Numbered from the stretch's first letter, positions 10,213 to 20,010 are shown. The stretch: 64,000 nt of DNA from Rhodanobacter sp. L36 (GCF_009765755.1 NZ_LMUV01000002.1:186001-250000), one strand, 5' to 3'. Notes: generated from the letters alone by a model not told the origin. A program made the numbers and translations.

Positions 10213-10574
10213 TGCGCGCCGCCGGCGACGTCTTCGAAACGCGCGCCTGCGCCGAACTCGAACGCGCCGGTCTCAAGCTGCTAACCCGCAACTACACCAC
10301 CCGCTACGGCGAACTCGACCTCGTCATGCTTCACGACCACGTCGTGGTGTTCGTCGAAGTGCGCTACCGAAAAAACGCATACCACGGCGACGCTGCAGCT
10401 TCGATCACGCCAGCCAAGCAAGCCAAGCTCATCAAGGCTGCGCAGTTGTGGCTATCGGCCCACACGAAATGGGCGAATTCCGACTGCCGATTCGACGTTG
10501 TCACTTACGACGGTCCGGTCGCCAGCACTCGTATGATATGGTTGCAAAACGGATTTGAGAACCAGTCGACATAA
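10212..10574 (+). CDS. YraN family endonuclease-like protein (UPF0102)
   Basis: This 120-residue protein has the YraN core: an N-terminal helix with GDVFETRACAELERAGLKLL, then RNYTTRYGELDLVMLHDHVV and VFVEVRYRKN. The G-E-L-D-L and V-E-V-R residues correspond to the predicted nuclease-type active site of the fold. The physiological role of the family is not established. The ATG shares one base with the lpoA stop (TGATG), so the pair is translationally coupled, as in E. coli yraM-yraN. Confidence 0.93.
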   Translation: MRAAGDVFETRACAELERAGLKLLTRNYTTRYGELDLVMLHDHVVVFVEVRYRKNAYHGDAAASITPAKQAKLIKAAQLWLSAHTKWANSDCRFDVVTYDGPVASTRMIWLQNGFENQST

Positions 10575-11013
10575 TCTGTCCGTTGCACTAACAGAACAGG
10601 CGTCCCTGCTTCTAGAATTGATTTGGGATCTGTTCAGGGGACAACCCGAAAAAGCACATGTACACCCGCCGAGCACCAGGCTCGCGGAGTTGAGCGCACT
10701 GCGATTCGGTTTGTTGGGTTAAAAAAGGCAGGCATGAAGCCCGCTTGGAACAAGGAGCGTGAATGGAATCGAAGCATTTCGCGGGAGACGGGGTCCCCGC
10801 CACAGCTGAAAGCCGGGGCTGCAGCAGATATCCAGCTGTCATAAATCCCTGCCATTCTTTCGGATGGATCACCCGATCCAGCCCAATCCCGAACAACTCA
10901 TCATCCCGGCGCTGCAAACAGCGATGGGCGGACTGCCGCACCTCTATGTTGCAGCTCGCGAATCGCGCTGCCGGTGCAGTTTCGACTGTTTCATATCACT
11001 TTGCGGGTAATAC
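10575..11013. other. Non-coding junction between core genes and the T4SS cluster
   Basis: This 439-base stretch separates yraN from virB7 and marks the entry into the accessory region. I see no convincing gene. A 48-codon frame from the ATG at 10865 has no ribosome site and unremarkable composition. The T4SS operon promoter should lie here, but no strong -35/-10 pair stands out. No inverted-repeat ends, tRNA fragment or direct repeat flanking the cluster were visible. Confidence 0.5.
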
Positions 11014-11493
11014 GTGAAAACGATCTTTCTCAATCGGGCTGCAGTGATCGCTTTGACCCTTTCGGCCTCTGCCTTGACTGGCTGTGGAACCCCCGCAGCG
11101 AAGGATTTCGGCGGCTCCTGGAAACCGGTAAACCGGTTCCAGACTGAAACCACCGAAATCCCGCTGGAACGGCCCTACACCTATTTTGCTTCGCCACTGG
11201 ATGGAACGCTCAAGACCATGCTCACGCGGTGGTCGAAAGACACGGGCATGACGCTCTCGTACCAACTCCATTCCGACTTCACGCTCTATACGCCTGTCAC
11301 CCATATCCATACCTCGGACGTCAACGAGGCAGCGGCGCAACTTAGTTCGATCTTTGCCCAGGAAGGCGTCTCCATCACGGTAGAAAACCAGCGGATCGTA
11401 GTCGGGCAAGCCAGTGCGATTACGCCCGATTCAGCCACAAGCAAAGGTGCCACAGGCTCGCCCAAGGCCGCGGCGCCCGCGAGTTCAAAATAA
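11014..11493 (+). CDS. virB7: X-T4SS outer-membrane lipoprotein VirB7 with C-terminal N0-like domain
   Basis: VirB7 is the lipoprotein of the outer-membrane core complex and binds VirB9. The GTG start gives a signal peptide ending LTGC (lipidated Cys24). A linker ending in an extended VirB9-interacting segment is followed, unlike in the short VirB7 of Agrobacterium, by a globular region at about 57-130 (LKTMLTRWSKDTGMTLSYQL ... QRIVVG). That region has the repeated beta-alpha pattern of an N0/STN domain. The extra domain is known from the Xanthomonas citri bacterial-killing T4SS. The product is 159 residues. It is the first gene of an eleven-gene virB run. Confidence 0.88.
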   Translation: MKTIFLNRAAVIALTLSASALTGCGTPAAKDFGGSWKPVNRFQTETTEIPLERPYTYFASPLDGTLKTMLTRWSKDTGMTLSYQLHSDFTLYTPVTHIHTSDVNEAAAQLSSIFAQEGVSITVENQRIVVGQASAITPDSATSKGATGSPKAAAPASSK

Positions 11494-11539
11494 TGAAGAC
11501 GGAGAGCACATCGGTGACAGTTGCTCGGGATGCTAGCTA

Positions 11540-12484
11540 ATGGCCGGCGGGAAAAACTCCAGTCAGAAAATCGACGATACGGTCAACCGATCGGTCAATT
11601 TTGAACTGACGATCGCGGATCTGGCCAAACGGAGCGAGCGTCGCGCATGGCGCGTGGCTAGTAGCGCCATTGTCATGGCATTGATTCTCGCTGGCGGTTA
11701 CTTCTACATGTTGCCGCTGAAGGAAAAAGTACCTTACGTCGTCATGGCCGACGCCTACACGGGCACCAGCTCGATTGCGCACCTGACCGAGGATTTCACC
11801 AACCGGCAGATCACCACCAGCGAAGCCATCAACAAGAGCAACGTCGCGCATTACATCATGGCGCGCGAGTCTTACGACAGCTCAACAACGGCGTACCAGA
11901 ATGGATGGATTACCTCCATCGTGATGTCGTCACCCAAAATCGCCACCGCATACAAAAATCAAATCCTTTCGACCACGAATCCCGATAATCCCGCCAAAAT
12001 TTATGGTCCGGACAAGGCTTTGCGCCTCAATATTCTAAGCATCTCCTTGCATGGTGCGGGAGTAGGCCAGACACCTAAAAGCGCCACCGTGCGTTTTCAA
12101 AGAAGTGTTTACGACAAGACCAATGGTTTGACCAAACCGTTGGACAGCAAGATTGCCACTCTGGAATTTACATATATGCCCGACTTGCGAATGGATGACC
12201 AATATCGGATTGAGAATCCGCTCGGGTTTCAGGTTACCGATTACCGCGTCGACAATGATTATGAGTCATCCGCGGTAGCCGAGGTTCTAGGATCGCCGAC
12301 GCCCTCCCAGGTTCAGCCAGCTGCGGCCACCAGCACGACCCCGAACGCGAATGCAGCCCTGCCGCTAGCCACACAACCGGGCGCTTATCCGGCACTGCCT
12401 CCAACACAAGCGACGGCTCCGACGCCCCAAGGAACGGCCGTGCCTACATCGAACAATGCAGAGAATGGAGCGGGTCGTCGATGA
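11540..12484 (+). CDS. virB8: T4SS inner-membrane component VirB8
   Basis: VirB8 is a bitopic inner-membrane protein with a periplasmic NTF2-like domain that helps assemble the channel. The product is 314 residues: a cytoplasmic N-terminus with the FELTIADLAKRSERRAW segment, one membrane helix at about 38-59, and a periplasmic domain at about 65-245 with the family-typical VPYVVMAD and ARESYD blocks. It ends in a Pro/Ala/Thr-rich tail of about 70 residues, as often seen in X-T4SS VirB8. The stop overlaps the virB9 start. Confidence 0.93.
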   Translation: MAGGKNSSQKIDDTVNRSVNFELTIADLAKRSERRAWRVASSAIVMALILAGGYFYMLPLKEKVPYVVMADAYTGTSSIAHLTEDFTNRQITTSEAINKSNVAHYIMARESYDSSTTAYQNGWITSIVMSSPKIATAYKNQILSTTNPDNPAKIYGPDKALRLNILSISLHGAGVGQTPKSATVRFQRSVYDKTNGLTKPLDSKIATLEFTYMPDLRMDDQYRIENPLGFQVTDYRVDNDYESSAVAEVLGSPTPSQVQPAAATSTTPNANAALPLATQPGAYPALPPTQATAPTPQGTAVPTSNNAENGAGRR

Positions 12485-13239
12485 ACATCGTATGCAAGTT
12501 GACCTTGGCGAGCCTGATCGCTTCCACTGCGCTCGGCACGGTATCCGCACAGGTTGTCGAGCAGTATCAATATTTGCCGGACCATATTTATCAGGTGCGT
12601 ACCGGATTGGGCATAACCACCCAGATCGAACTGAGTCCGAGTGAAAAAATCCTCGACTTCAGTACCGGCTTCAGCAGTGGATGGGATTTGACTCGGCGCG
12701 AAAACGTATTCTATCTCAAGCCTAAAAACGTTGATGTAGATACCAACATGATGATCCGCACGGAGACTCACTCCTATATTTTTGAGTTGAAGGTGGTAGC
12801 GACGGATTGGAAAACCCTGGACCAGGCCAAGCGCGCCGGTGTCCAGTACAAGATTACGTTTGGTTATCCAGGCAATACCAGTTTTTCCGATCAGGTGGCA
12901 AAGATCGCCAAGGCGCCGGAACTGGATACCGAGCTGGTCAAGGGGCGCGACTATAACTTCGATTACAGCTATGCCGCGCGAAGCAAGACTGCACCTTGGC
13001 TAATACCTGTAACCGTGTATGACGACGGCCGCTTCACCTATATCAAGATGAGCGATCTCAGACAGTTTCCCACGGGCAATTTCCCCGAAGTCTTCATGCG
13101 TGAGCTTGAGCACGGAGGAGATACCGTGGTTAATACAACCGTGGAGGGCAACAATATCGTGGTCCACGGCACTTATCCCTACCTGGTCATTCGCCATGGC
13201 AACAATGTCGTCGGTCTGAGAAGGAACACTAAAAAGTGA
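12481..13239 (+). CDS. virB9: T4SS outer-membrane core protein VirB9
   Basis: VirB9 forms the outer-membrane core ring with VirB7 and VirB10. The product is 252 residues with a signal peptide predicted to be cleaved after VSA (residue 23). The N-terminal domain has LGITTQIELSPSEKILDFST and GWDLTRRENVFYLKPK; the C-terminal VirB7-binding domain contains PVTVYDDGRFTYIKM and a final VHGTYPYLVIRHGNNVVGLR. These are standard VirB9 blocks. It overlaps virB8 by ATGA and virB10 by GTGA. Confidence 0.95.
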   Translation: MNIVCKLTLASLIASTALGTVSAQVVEQYQYLPDHIYQVRTGLGITTQIELSPSEKILDFSTGFSSGWDLTRRENVFYLKPKNVDVDTNMMIRTETHSYIFELKVVATDWKTLDQAKRAGVQYKITFGYPGNTSFSDQVAKIAKAPELDTELVKGRDYNFDYSYAARSKTAPWLIPVTVYDDGRFTYIKMSDLRQFPTGNFPEVFMRELEHGGDTVVNTTVEGNNIVVHGTYPYLVIRHGNNVVGLRRNTKK

Positions 13240-14408
13240 GCTCGAATACTCCTAACCAACCCGGTGACGGCTCTGACCGCGAAAATACTCCGTTACACGG
13301 TCGCGAAGACCCGTTGGCGAGTAATCCTTACTCCTCTCAATATCAGCAAAGCGCCGCTCCTGACTTGGACGCCAATGCGCCGACGTTGAAATCGAGCGAT
13401 CTGCGTCGCATGAATCGGCGCGCGCTTTTTTACCTGGCGGCCATTGTCGTGCTTCTGCTCGCGATCGCCTTCTGGCTGATCAAGGGGCCTTCGAGCAAGG
13501 CGCCTCCTCCGAAACAAGCGGAAACCATTACAGTACCCGTGGCTCCCGTGGCTCCACCACTGCCTCTCCCAACGCCATCGACTCAGGCAATTCCTTTCAA
13601 CACGGCGCCGCCGCTGCCGCCGATTGCTCTCCAACATGCGAATTCGCAGCCCGCGAGGCCGCAAGGACCGAGCCTGCTTGAACGTCGTTTGGTAGCCGAT
13701 CAAGGCAACAGCAATCCTGAAACGTCCGCTGCTCCGGTTGCCAATCAACCCAGGGGTGCGGGCGATGTGATTGGAAACATGGAAGATGCCAAGACCAGCG
13801 CCGAGCCGCTGACGAATCCCGACACTGTCATGGTTCGAGGCACCTTCATCCGCTGCGTGCTTCAAACGCGCATCATCAGCGACTATCCAGGCTTTGCTTC
13901 CTGTGGGGTGACGGAGCCCGTTTATTCCTTTACGGGGAAACGCCTGCTCCTGCCCAAGGGATCAAAGGTGCTGGGCAAGTATCGATCCAGTCCGATCATC
14001 GGCAATCGCCTCTTCGTCATCTGGGACCGCATCATCACGCCCACAGGCATCGATGTGAACATGTCCAGCCCCGGTACCGATGATCTCGGCAGTTCCGGCG
14101 ACCCGGGTTATCTCGATTCGCACTGGGGCAGCCGGATCAGTGCTGCGCTGCTGGTCAGCATGCTCAGCGACGCTTTTCTTTATGAGGGAGAAAAGCACGG
14201 CCCAACGACCAATACCATCGGCGCCAGTGGTGCGGTCGTAGAACAACCTTTTCAAAGCAACACGGCGCAGACGCTGCAAAGTTTGGCCAACCAGGCCGTG
14301 CAGCAGTCCGCCAACCGGCCGGCCACGGTCACCATCAATCAAGGCACCGTCATCGAAGTTTACGTCGCCAAGGACGTGGATTTCAGTGGCGTCGTGTCCA
14401 AATTCTGA
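13236..14408 (+). CDS. virB10: T4SS core protein VirB10 (TrbI family)
   Basis: VirB10 spans both membranes and gates the channel. The GTG start lies within the virB9 stop. The 390-residue product has a cytoplasmic N-terminus, a membrane helix at about 63-82, a long Pro/Ala-rich periplasmic linker (85-135), and the C-terminal TrbI beta-barrel domain from about 195 on. Within it are GTFIRCVLQTRIISDYPGF, the KGSKVLGKY block, and the outer-membrane antenna region around DSHWGSRISAALLVSMLSDA. The C-terminus VYVAKDVDFSGV is conserved in the family. Confidence 0.95.
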   Translation: MSSNTPNQPGDGSDRENTPLHGREDPLASNPYSSQYQQSAAPDLDANAPTLKSSDLRRMNRRALFYLAAIVVLLLAIAFWLIKGPSSKAPPPKQAETITVPVAPVAPPLPLPTPSTQAIPFNTAPPLPPIALQHANSQPARPQGPSLLERRLVADQGNSNPETSAAPVANQPRGAGDVIGNMEDAKTSAEPLTNPDTVMVRGTFIRCVLQTRIISDYPGFASCGVTEPVYSFTGKRLLLPKGSKVLGKYRSSPIIGNRLFVIWDRIITPTGIDVNMSSPGTDDLGSSGDPGYLDSHWGSRISAALLVSMLSDAFLYEGEKHGPTTNTIGASGAVVEQPFQSNTAQTLQSLANQAVQQSANRPATVTINQGTVIEVYVAKDVDFSGVVSKF

Positions 14409-14437
14409 CCAAAGCGCGAGATCGAGACCCTGCCCTA

Positions 14438-15481
14438 ATGGACGACGCTGTACCCATCGCCGAAGTTTCAAACGAATTTCTGGACTACCAGTACCAAGTG
14501 CTGGGTGTGCGGGAATTCATGGCGTCGCCCGAAGTCACCGAGATTTGCATCAATCGTCCCGGCGAGTTGTATCTGGAGAACCGCAATGGCTGGCAGCGCG
14601 TGGAAGTTCCCAGCCTCACCTTTGATCGCGCGCGACAGTTCTGCACCTCCGTAGTCAACGAAAGCAAGACAGGTCAGCGCATCACCGACATGGACCCAGT
14701 CGTCTCGCTAACTTTTCCTACCGGCCAACGCGCGCAATTCGTCATGCCGCCAGCGGTAGAGGCAGGCAAGGTATCCATCACCATCCGTCTGCCCTCCAAA
14801 CACACAAAAACCCTGACTCAGTACAAGGAAGACGGTTTTTTCGACCAGATTCTCGAAGACACGCACAGCCTCAGCGAGCATGATCGCGACCTTCTGGATC
14901 TGCGCGCGCAGCGCAACTATGCAGAATTCTTCAAGAGAGCCGTGCTGTACAAAAAAAATGTAGTCGTCTCCGGCGCCACCGGTAGCGGCAAGACGACTTT
15001 CATGAAATCCCTGGTCCAGCACATTCCAGCCAGCGAGAGACTGGTAACCATCGAGGACGCGCGCGAGCTGTTCATCGATCAACCCAACGTGGTGCATTTG
15101 CTCTACTCGAAGGGTGGTCAGAGTGCCAGCAATGTCACCGCCAAGAGCTGCATGGAAGCCTGCCTGCGCATGAAACCGGACCGCATCATCTTGGCGGAGT
15201 TGCGCGGCGACGAATCGTTTTACTTCATACGCAATTGCGCATCGGGACATCCAGGCTCGATCACCAGTTGTCACTCCGGCAGCACGGAACAGACGTGGGA
15301 CCAGCTTGCGCTGATGGTCAAGGCATCCAACGAAGGTGCGGGTCTGGAATTCGCCACCATCAAGAGGCTTTTGATGATGACCATCGACATCGTCGTGCAC
15401 ATCAAGGCACACGCCGGAAGCCGTTACATCACCGGCATCGATTTCAATCCTGATCGACACCTGTCGCAGGAAGCTGCATGA
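14438..15481 (+). CDS. virB11: T4SS hexameric ATPase VirB11
   Basis: VirB11 is a traffic ATPase at the cytoplasmic face that works with VirB4 and VirD4 in pilus assembly and substrate transfer. The product is 347 residues with an N-terminal domain (1-150) and a RecA-like C-terminal domain. Walker A GATGSGKT is at 179-186, followed by the Asp box TIEDARELF, the Walker B region RMKPDRIILAELRGDE and the His box GHPGSITSCHSGS. It begins 29 bases after virB10. Confidence 0.96.
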   Translation: MDDAVPIAEVSNEFLDYQYQVLGVREFMASPEVTEICINRPGELYLENRNGWQRVEVPSLTFDRARQFCTSVVNESKTGQRITDMDPVVSLTFPTGQRAQFVMPPAVEAGKVSITIRLPSKHTKTLTQYKEDGFFDQILEDTHSLSEHDRDLLDLRAQRNYAEFFKRAVLYKKNVVVSGATGSGKTTFMKSLVQHIPASERLVTIEDARELFIDQPNVVHLLYSKGGQSASNVTAKSCMEACLRMKPDRIILAELRGDESFYFIRNCASGHPGSITSCHSGSTEQTWDQLALMVKASNEGAGLEFATIKRLLMMTIDIVVHIKAHAGSRYITGIDFNPDRHLSQEAA

Positions 15482-15518
15482 AGACTCAATCGAATTCGCG
15501 GGTCGGGAGGACACACCC

Positions 15519-16424
15519 ATGTTGACCGGAATGGAGCTGATGTCCTGTCCCAACCAAACCGCACCGGCGGATGTCATGCGCCACATCGTGCATGTCGAAT
15601 CCGGCTACAACCCATTTGCCATCGGGGTGGTAGGCGCACAACTGGTGCGCCAGCCGCAAAACCTGGACGAGGCAGTTGCGACGGCGCAAATGCTTGAGGC
15701 CAACGGCTACAACTATTCGCTCGGCGTGGCACAGGTCAACCGTAACAATCTTTCGAAATACGGCTTGGATACCTACGCTAAGGCTTTCAATACCTGCCTC
15801 AATCTGTCCGTAGGCTCGCGCATACTCAATGAGTGCTATGCCCGGTCGGGAGGCAACTGGGGCAAGGCTTTCAGCTGCTACTACTCTGGTGACTTTGTCA
15901 CTGGCTTCAGCCAGGGCTACGTGCAGAAGGTTTACGACTCGATGAACCTGAGCATGCGGTCCGGCAGCGGCGCGCCACCTATTCCATTGCAAATAGCCCA
16001 CGATCGCACGCCGCAACTTGCCTCGCGCTTCAATGTACCCAACGGCGTGGGGGCTACTACTGGTTCCCTTGAAAACTCGGCCGCCTATCGTGTCTCCATT
16101 CGCAGTACGAGCGTACTCGACGCAGTCGCTGCACCACTGATCACTGCCGCTGTCACAGCCGCGACCCAGCCTGAGGCAAAAGCGGCGCCCCAAAATGCAC
16201 CATCTGTGACGCCGACCTCGACTACCGAGATCGAGGCGCCGAATACCGACATCTTCGTACCCAAAGTCACTCACTTGGGCGACCGTCCAGAGACATCTTC
16301 TTCCGGCAACAAACCGTCCCAGCCCGCGACACCGCAAGCTGTCGTGCAAAACGCGGCACACAGGCCTGCCGCAGACCCGACCGATCTGCGCCAGAAAGGA
16401 GGCGATGATGCCTTCGTTTTCTGA
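15519..16424 (+). CDS. virB1: T4SS-associated lytic transglycosylase VirB1
   Basis: VirB1 locally cleaves peptidoglycan so the channel can pass. The 301-residue product has an SLT-like domain at about 8-150 with the catalytic glutamate in HVESGYNPFAIGV (Glu27), YSLGVAQVNRNNL, and SCYYSGDFVTGF near its end. A long low-complexity tail rich in Ala, Thr and Pro follows. There is no obvious signal peptide at the chosen ATG, which has GGGAGG upstream; the usual family layout begins close to the catalytic domain in the same way. It follows virB11 by 37 bases. Confidence 0.9.
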   Translation: MLTGMELMSCPNQTAPADVMRHIVHVESGYNPFAIGVVGAQLVRQPQNLDEAVATAQMLEANGYNYSLGVAQVNRNNLSKYGLDTYAKAFNTCLNLSVGSRILNECYARSGGNWGKAFSCYYSGDFVTGFSQGYVQKVYDSMNLSMRSGSGAPPIPLQIAHDRTPQLASRFNVPNGVGATTGSLENSAAYRVSIRSTSVLDAVAAPLITAAVTAATQPEAKAAPQNAPSVTPTSTTEIEAPNTDIFVPKVTHLGDRPETSSSGNKPSQPATPQAVVQNAAHRPAADPTDLRQKGGDDAFVF

Positions 16425-16810
16425 GCGACATTGCAAGTGGCTGCTGGTTTCAGAGCAATCGGGTGAATCGAATAATCTGCGGTCGGCCGGCAGGCACAGT
16501 GTTCGCAATTTGTTATTCCGCGCGATTCAGCGCAAGACGTATGGTGAGCAAACCGCGATCCTTTCGTCAGGGATGACGGAAACAGCTCCAAATCCCTTAC
16601 GTCAATCCGGACAATACCGATGATCAATCGGAGCAGTAATCGTCATGCAGGCGCCCTGTCGCCTGCTACGAGGGCTCTTACCAGGGCCGCAGTATCGCCT
16701 CAGGTCAACGAGGTACTTCGCAACAGTCGTAGCTGTGCGCAGTGCAGCTATTTCTTCAGGGGTGCGGCACCTGCCCGCGTTCATTAAATCGTCCATAGAA
16801 GGAATCCGAG
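16425..16810. other. 386-base non-coding gap inside the virB run
   Basis: This is by far the largest gap between virB1 and virB6 and separates virB1 from the pilin gene virB2. Short open frames here (for example from 16405 and 16645) have poor starts and no coding character. A second promoter giving separate, stronger expression of virB2 and downstream genes would explain it, but I see no clear -35/-10 pair. Confidence 0.45.
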
Positions 16811-17158
16811 ATGAAAATTCAAATGTTTGCCGGCAGTATCGAAAACACCGAATCCAGGCGCGTGCTTTTCAACTCATTTTTCAAGATGCTTGTGGTGGCC
16901 GCACTCTTGATGCCTTGCATCGCATTTGCTCAAACAGGTAGTGCCTGTTCTGACATGACCACTTACATGACTACTGTGCAGACGTTGCTGAAGGCTATCT
17001 CCATTGCCGTAGTTACTATTGCCGTTATTTTTTCTGGCTATCAAATTGCTTTCGCACATAAACGCATTGCTGAGGTGGCGCCCGTCCTGATCGGTGCTGT
17101 TCTGATTGGTGCAGCAGGAGAGATCGCGAGTATGTTCATAACCACGGGCAGTTGCTGA
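16811..17158 (+). CDS. virB2: T4SS major pilin VirB2
   Basis: VirB2 is the small membrane pilin that polymerises into the T4SS pilus. The 115-residue precursor has a long N-terminal signal region ending CIAFA, so the mature chain would begin QTGSACSD (about residue 42). It has two hydrophobic helices (about 59-80 and 90-111) separated by a short basic loop, AHKRIAEVA. That is the VirB2/TrbC pattern. AAGGAA precedes the ATG. The gene is less GC-rich than its neighbours. Confidence 0.9.
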   Translation: MKIQMFAGSIENTESRRVLFNSFFKMLVVAALLMPCIAFAQTGSACSDMTTYMTTVQTLLKAISIAVVTIAVIFSGYQIAFAHKRIAEVAPVLIGAVLIGAAGEIASMFITTGSC

Positions 17159-17175
17159 TCGCACCAAGAAAGCAC

Positions 17176-17481
17176 ATGCATAAGAACGCGGTATTTCGCG
17201 GCTGTACCCGCCCACCCATGTTCTTGGGGGTGCCTTACGTCCCCTTCTTCGTGTGTGTGGGCGGGTGTTTCTTGCTGGCCGTTTACTTTAGTTTTTTCAT
17301 CCTCTTTCTGATACCAGTAATCATCTTCATCATGCGGACCATGGCCAAACGCGACGAAATGATCTTTCGACTGATTGGCTTGCGTCTGCAATTTCGCATG
17401 AGGATGAGGAACCTGCCCGAAAACGATGGTATGTGGGTATTCACACCCAACAGCTATCGTGGTCAAAAACAAGAGCCTTGA
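17176..17481 (+). CDS. virB3: T4SS inner-membrane protein VirB3
   Basis: VirB3 is a short inner-membrane protein that associates with VirB4. I use the ATG at 17176 (MHKNAVFRGCTRPPMFLGVP, 101 residues). A TTG at 17152 overlapping the virB2 stop would give 109. The N-terminal FRGCTRPPMFLGVPYVPF block is typical of VirB3, followed by two adjacent membrane helices (roughly 24-56) and a basic C-terminal tail. It lies between virB2 and virB4, as in Xanthomonas. Confidence 0.9.
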   Translation: MHKNAVFRGCTRPPMFLGVPYVPFFVCVGGCFLLAVYFSFFILFLIPVIIFIMRTMAKRDEMIFRLIGLRLQFRMRMRNLPENDGMWVFTPNSYRGQKQEP

Positions 17482-17538
17482 CGAAGCACCCCCGGCGGAT
17501 TCGCCGGGGTATTCAATTGGATCAACTGGCACCCAACT

Positions 17539-20010
17539 ATGTTCAGCCCTGACACGCCCATCAGCGAATTTCTGCCCCTGTCCACGCACGTTTCACCGAC
17601 GGTGCTCAAGACCACAGGCGGTGATTTCATGCTGAGCTGGCGGATGGGCGGCCTGCCCTTTGTCGGCCGCGATGAGTGGGAGCTGGAACACAAGCACAAT
17701 ACGTTCAACCGCTTGTTGCAGACCTTGCGTGCCCCGGATTTTGTCAACGTCGCTTTCTGGGTGCACGACGTCCGCCGTCGCCGCAAGCACACCGACCACA
17801 GCCATTTTCAGCACGCCTTCAATCAGCAGATGTCCGACGCCTACTATGGCGCGCTCTCTTCACAGAAGTTGATGCAGAACGAGCTGTATCTGACCCTGGT
17901 CTATCGCCCTGTGGTCAGTGGCAAGCGCCTCGCTGAAAAGTCTTCGGATGTGTCGCAGCTGCAAGCCGAGCAGGAGGAAGCCGTCAAAACCATCCTGGAG
18001 CTGGCAGGCAATGTCGAGGCGGTGCTGAAGGACTACGCACCGTATCGGATGGGTATGTACGAGGCCTCCAACGGCGTGGTGTTTTCCGAGACCCTGGAAT
18101 TCTTTGGCTATCTGCTGAATCGCATCGATGAACCGGTGCCGGTTCTGGACGCGCCGATATACCGCTATCTGCCAGTGAGCAAGCAGCGCTTCTCAGCAAA
18201 GACTGGCGACTACGTCATCACCACGCCGACAGGCGTCAACTATTTTGGTGCGATGCTCAACCTCAAGGAATATGCCGACGGCAGCTATCCGGGCATTCTT
18301 AACGGGCTCAAGTACCTGGATTTCGAATACGTCATCACGCATTCGTTCACGCCGAAAGGGCGGCACGAAGCACTCAAGGCGCTGGAACGCACCAAGGGAA
18401 TGATGGTGTCGTCCGGCGACAAGTCTTTCACCCAGATCGCCGAACTGGATCATGCGATGGATCAACTGGCCTCGGGCAATTTCGTACTTGGCGAATACCA
18501 CTTCAGCGTTGCCGTCTATGCACCGGATCAGGCCACCTTGTCGCAGCAGATCGCAACCACACGGGCCGAGCTATCCAACGCGGGCTTTGTCACCGTGAAG
18601 GAAGATATCGCCGTCACCGCCGCGTTCTACGCCCAGTTCCCCGGCAACTGGAAATATCGCACCCGGTTGGCCAACCTCAGCTCGCTGAATTTCTTGGGCC
18701 TGTCGCCGCTGCACAACTTCGCCGCCGGCAAAAAAGAGAACAACCCCTGGGGTGACTGCGTTACTACGTTGCAGGCCACCAATGGCCAGCCCTACTACTT
18801 CAACTTCCACGCGACCCACCCAGCCGAGAACTCGCTCGGCGAAAAGGCTATCGCCAACACCATGGTGATCGGCAAGTCCGGCACCGGCAAAACCGCGCTG
18901 ATCAACTTCCTGCTCAGCCAGGTGCAAAAGCTGAAGCCCACGCCGACCATCTTCTTCTTCGACAAGGACCGCGGCGCGGAAATCTTCGTGCGCGCCTGCG
19001 GCGGCAACTACATGGCACTGGAGAACGGCAAGCCTACCGGCTTCAACCCGTTCCAGTGCGCATACACCGAAGCCAACGTGCAATTCCTGTCCGATCTGGT
19101 CAAGGTGATGGCCGGCAAAAGCGTGTATTCCTCCCGCGAGGAAGACGACATCTTCAGCGCGGTGGAAAGCATCCTGGATACCCCGATTCATCTCCGCAAC
19201 GTCACCAATTTCATGAAGAGTCTGCCCAACATGGGCGATGACGGCTTGTTCGTGCGCATGAAAAAATGGACCGCGGGCAACTCGCTCGGTTGGGTATTCG
19301 ACAACCCCGTGGACACTATCGACCTTTCCAAAGCCAACATCATCGGCTTCGATTACACCGAGCTCATCGATAACTCCGAAGTGCGCGTACCGGTGATCAA
19401 CTACCTGCTGCATCGGCTGGAAGAACTCATCGATGGTCGCCCCTTGATCTACGTCATGGACGAATTCTGGAAAATTCTCGATGGCAAGGGTGGGTTGAAG
19501 GAGTTCGCCAAGAACAAGCAGAAAACCATCCGTAAACAGAACGGCTTGGGCATCTTTGCCACGCAGAGTCCGGAAGATGCGCTTGCCAGCGACATCGCCG
19601 CGTCGCTGATCGAACAGACGGCCACAATGATCCTGTTGCCCAATCCCAACGCCAGCCGCGAAGACTATATCGAAGGCCTCAAACTCACCGAGGCCGAGTA
19701 CAACGTCGTCGTCAGCCTGGATGAGCGCTCGCGCTGCTTCCTGGTCAAACAAGGTCACGCCGCAGCCATTTGCCAGCTCAACCTGCGCGGCATGGACGAT
19801 GCCCTCGCGGTGATCTCCGCATCCACCGACAACATCGAAATTATGCATCAGGTGCTGGCCGAGCGCGCCGAAGCCGAAGGCGTCAGTGTCAACCAACTCA
19901 CGCCCGAGCAGTGGCTGGCAACCTTCTACGAAAACCGCAAGGGTAGCGGCAAGCAGAAATCCGACCAGCCGCCGCGCCCCGCACGCTCCACCCGCTCGGG
20001 CGCTATGTAA
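17539..20010 (+). CDS. virB4: T4SS ATPase VirB4
   Basis: VirB4 is the large conserved ATPase at the base of the inner-membrane complex. The 823-residue product has the CagE/TrbE N-terminal domain (about 1-380) and a RecA-like domain. Walker A GKSGTGKT is at 445-452, IFFFDKDRGAE follows, and Walker B LIYVMDE is at 636-642. FATQSPEDALAS and a Pro/Ser/Arg-rich tail come near the end. The length is normal. It starts 57 bases after virB3. Confidence 0.97.
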   Translation: MFSPDTPISEFLPLSTHVSPTVLKTTGGDFMLSWRMGGLPFVGRDEWELEHKHNTFNRLLQTLRAPDFVNVAFWVHDVRRRRKHTDHSHFQHAFNQQMSDAYYGALSSQKLMQNELYLTLVYRPVVSGKRLAEKSSDVSQLQAEQEEAVKTILELAGNVEAVLKDYAPYRMGMYEASNGVVFSETLEFFGYLLNRIDEPVPVLDAPIYRYLPVSKQRFSAKTGDYVITTPTGVNYFGAMLNLKEYADGSYPGILNGLKYLDFEYVITHSFTPKGRHEALKALERTKGMMVSSGDKSFTQIAELDHAMDQLASGNFVLGEYHFSVAVYAPDQATLSQQIATTRAELSNAGFVTVKEDIAVTAAFYAQFPGNWKYRTRLANLSSLNFLGLSPLHNFAAGKKENNPWGDCVTTLQATNGQPYYFNFHATHPAENSLGEKAIANTMVIGKSGTGKTALINFLLSQVQKLKPTPTIFFFDKDRGAEIFVRACGGNYMALENGKPTGFNPFQCAYTEANVQFLSDLVKVMAGKSVYSSREEDDIFSAVESILDTPIHLRNVTNFMKSLPNMGDDGLFVRMKKWTAGNSLGWVFDNPVDTIDLSKANIIGFDYTELIDNSEVRVPVINYLLHRLEELIDGRPLIYVMDEFWKILDGKGGLKEFAKNKQKTIRKQNGLGIFATQSPEDALASDIAASLIEQTATMILLPNPNASREDYIEGLKLTEAEYNVVVSLDERSRCFLVKQGHAAAICQLNLRGMDDALAVISASTDNIEIMHQVLAERAEAEGVSVNQLTPEQWLATFYENRKGSGKQKSDQPPRPARSTRSGAM

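Noticed and set aside
10612..10941. 109-codon minus-strand frame in the yraN-virB7 gap
   Set aside because: It has no ribosome site, a cysteine- and arginine-rich composition typical of a chance frame, and no recognisable motif.
10575..11013. Attachment site of an integrated island
   Set aside because: No tRNA gene or tRNA fragment and no matching direct repeat at the other side of the block could be seen by eye.
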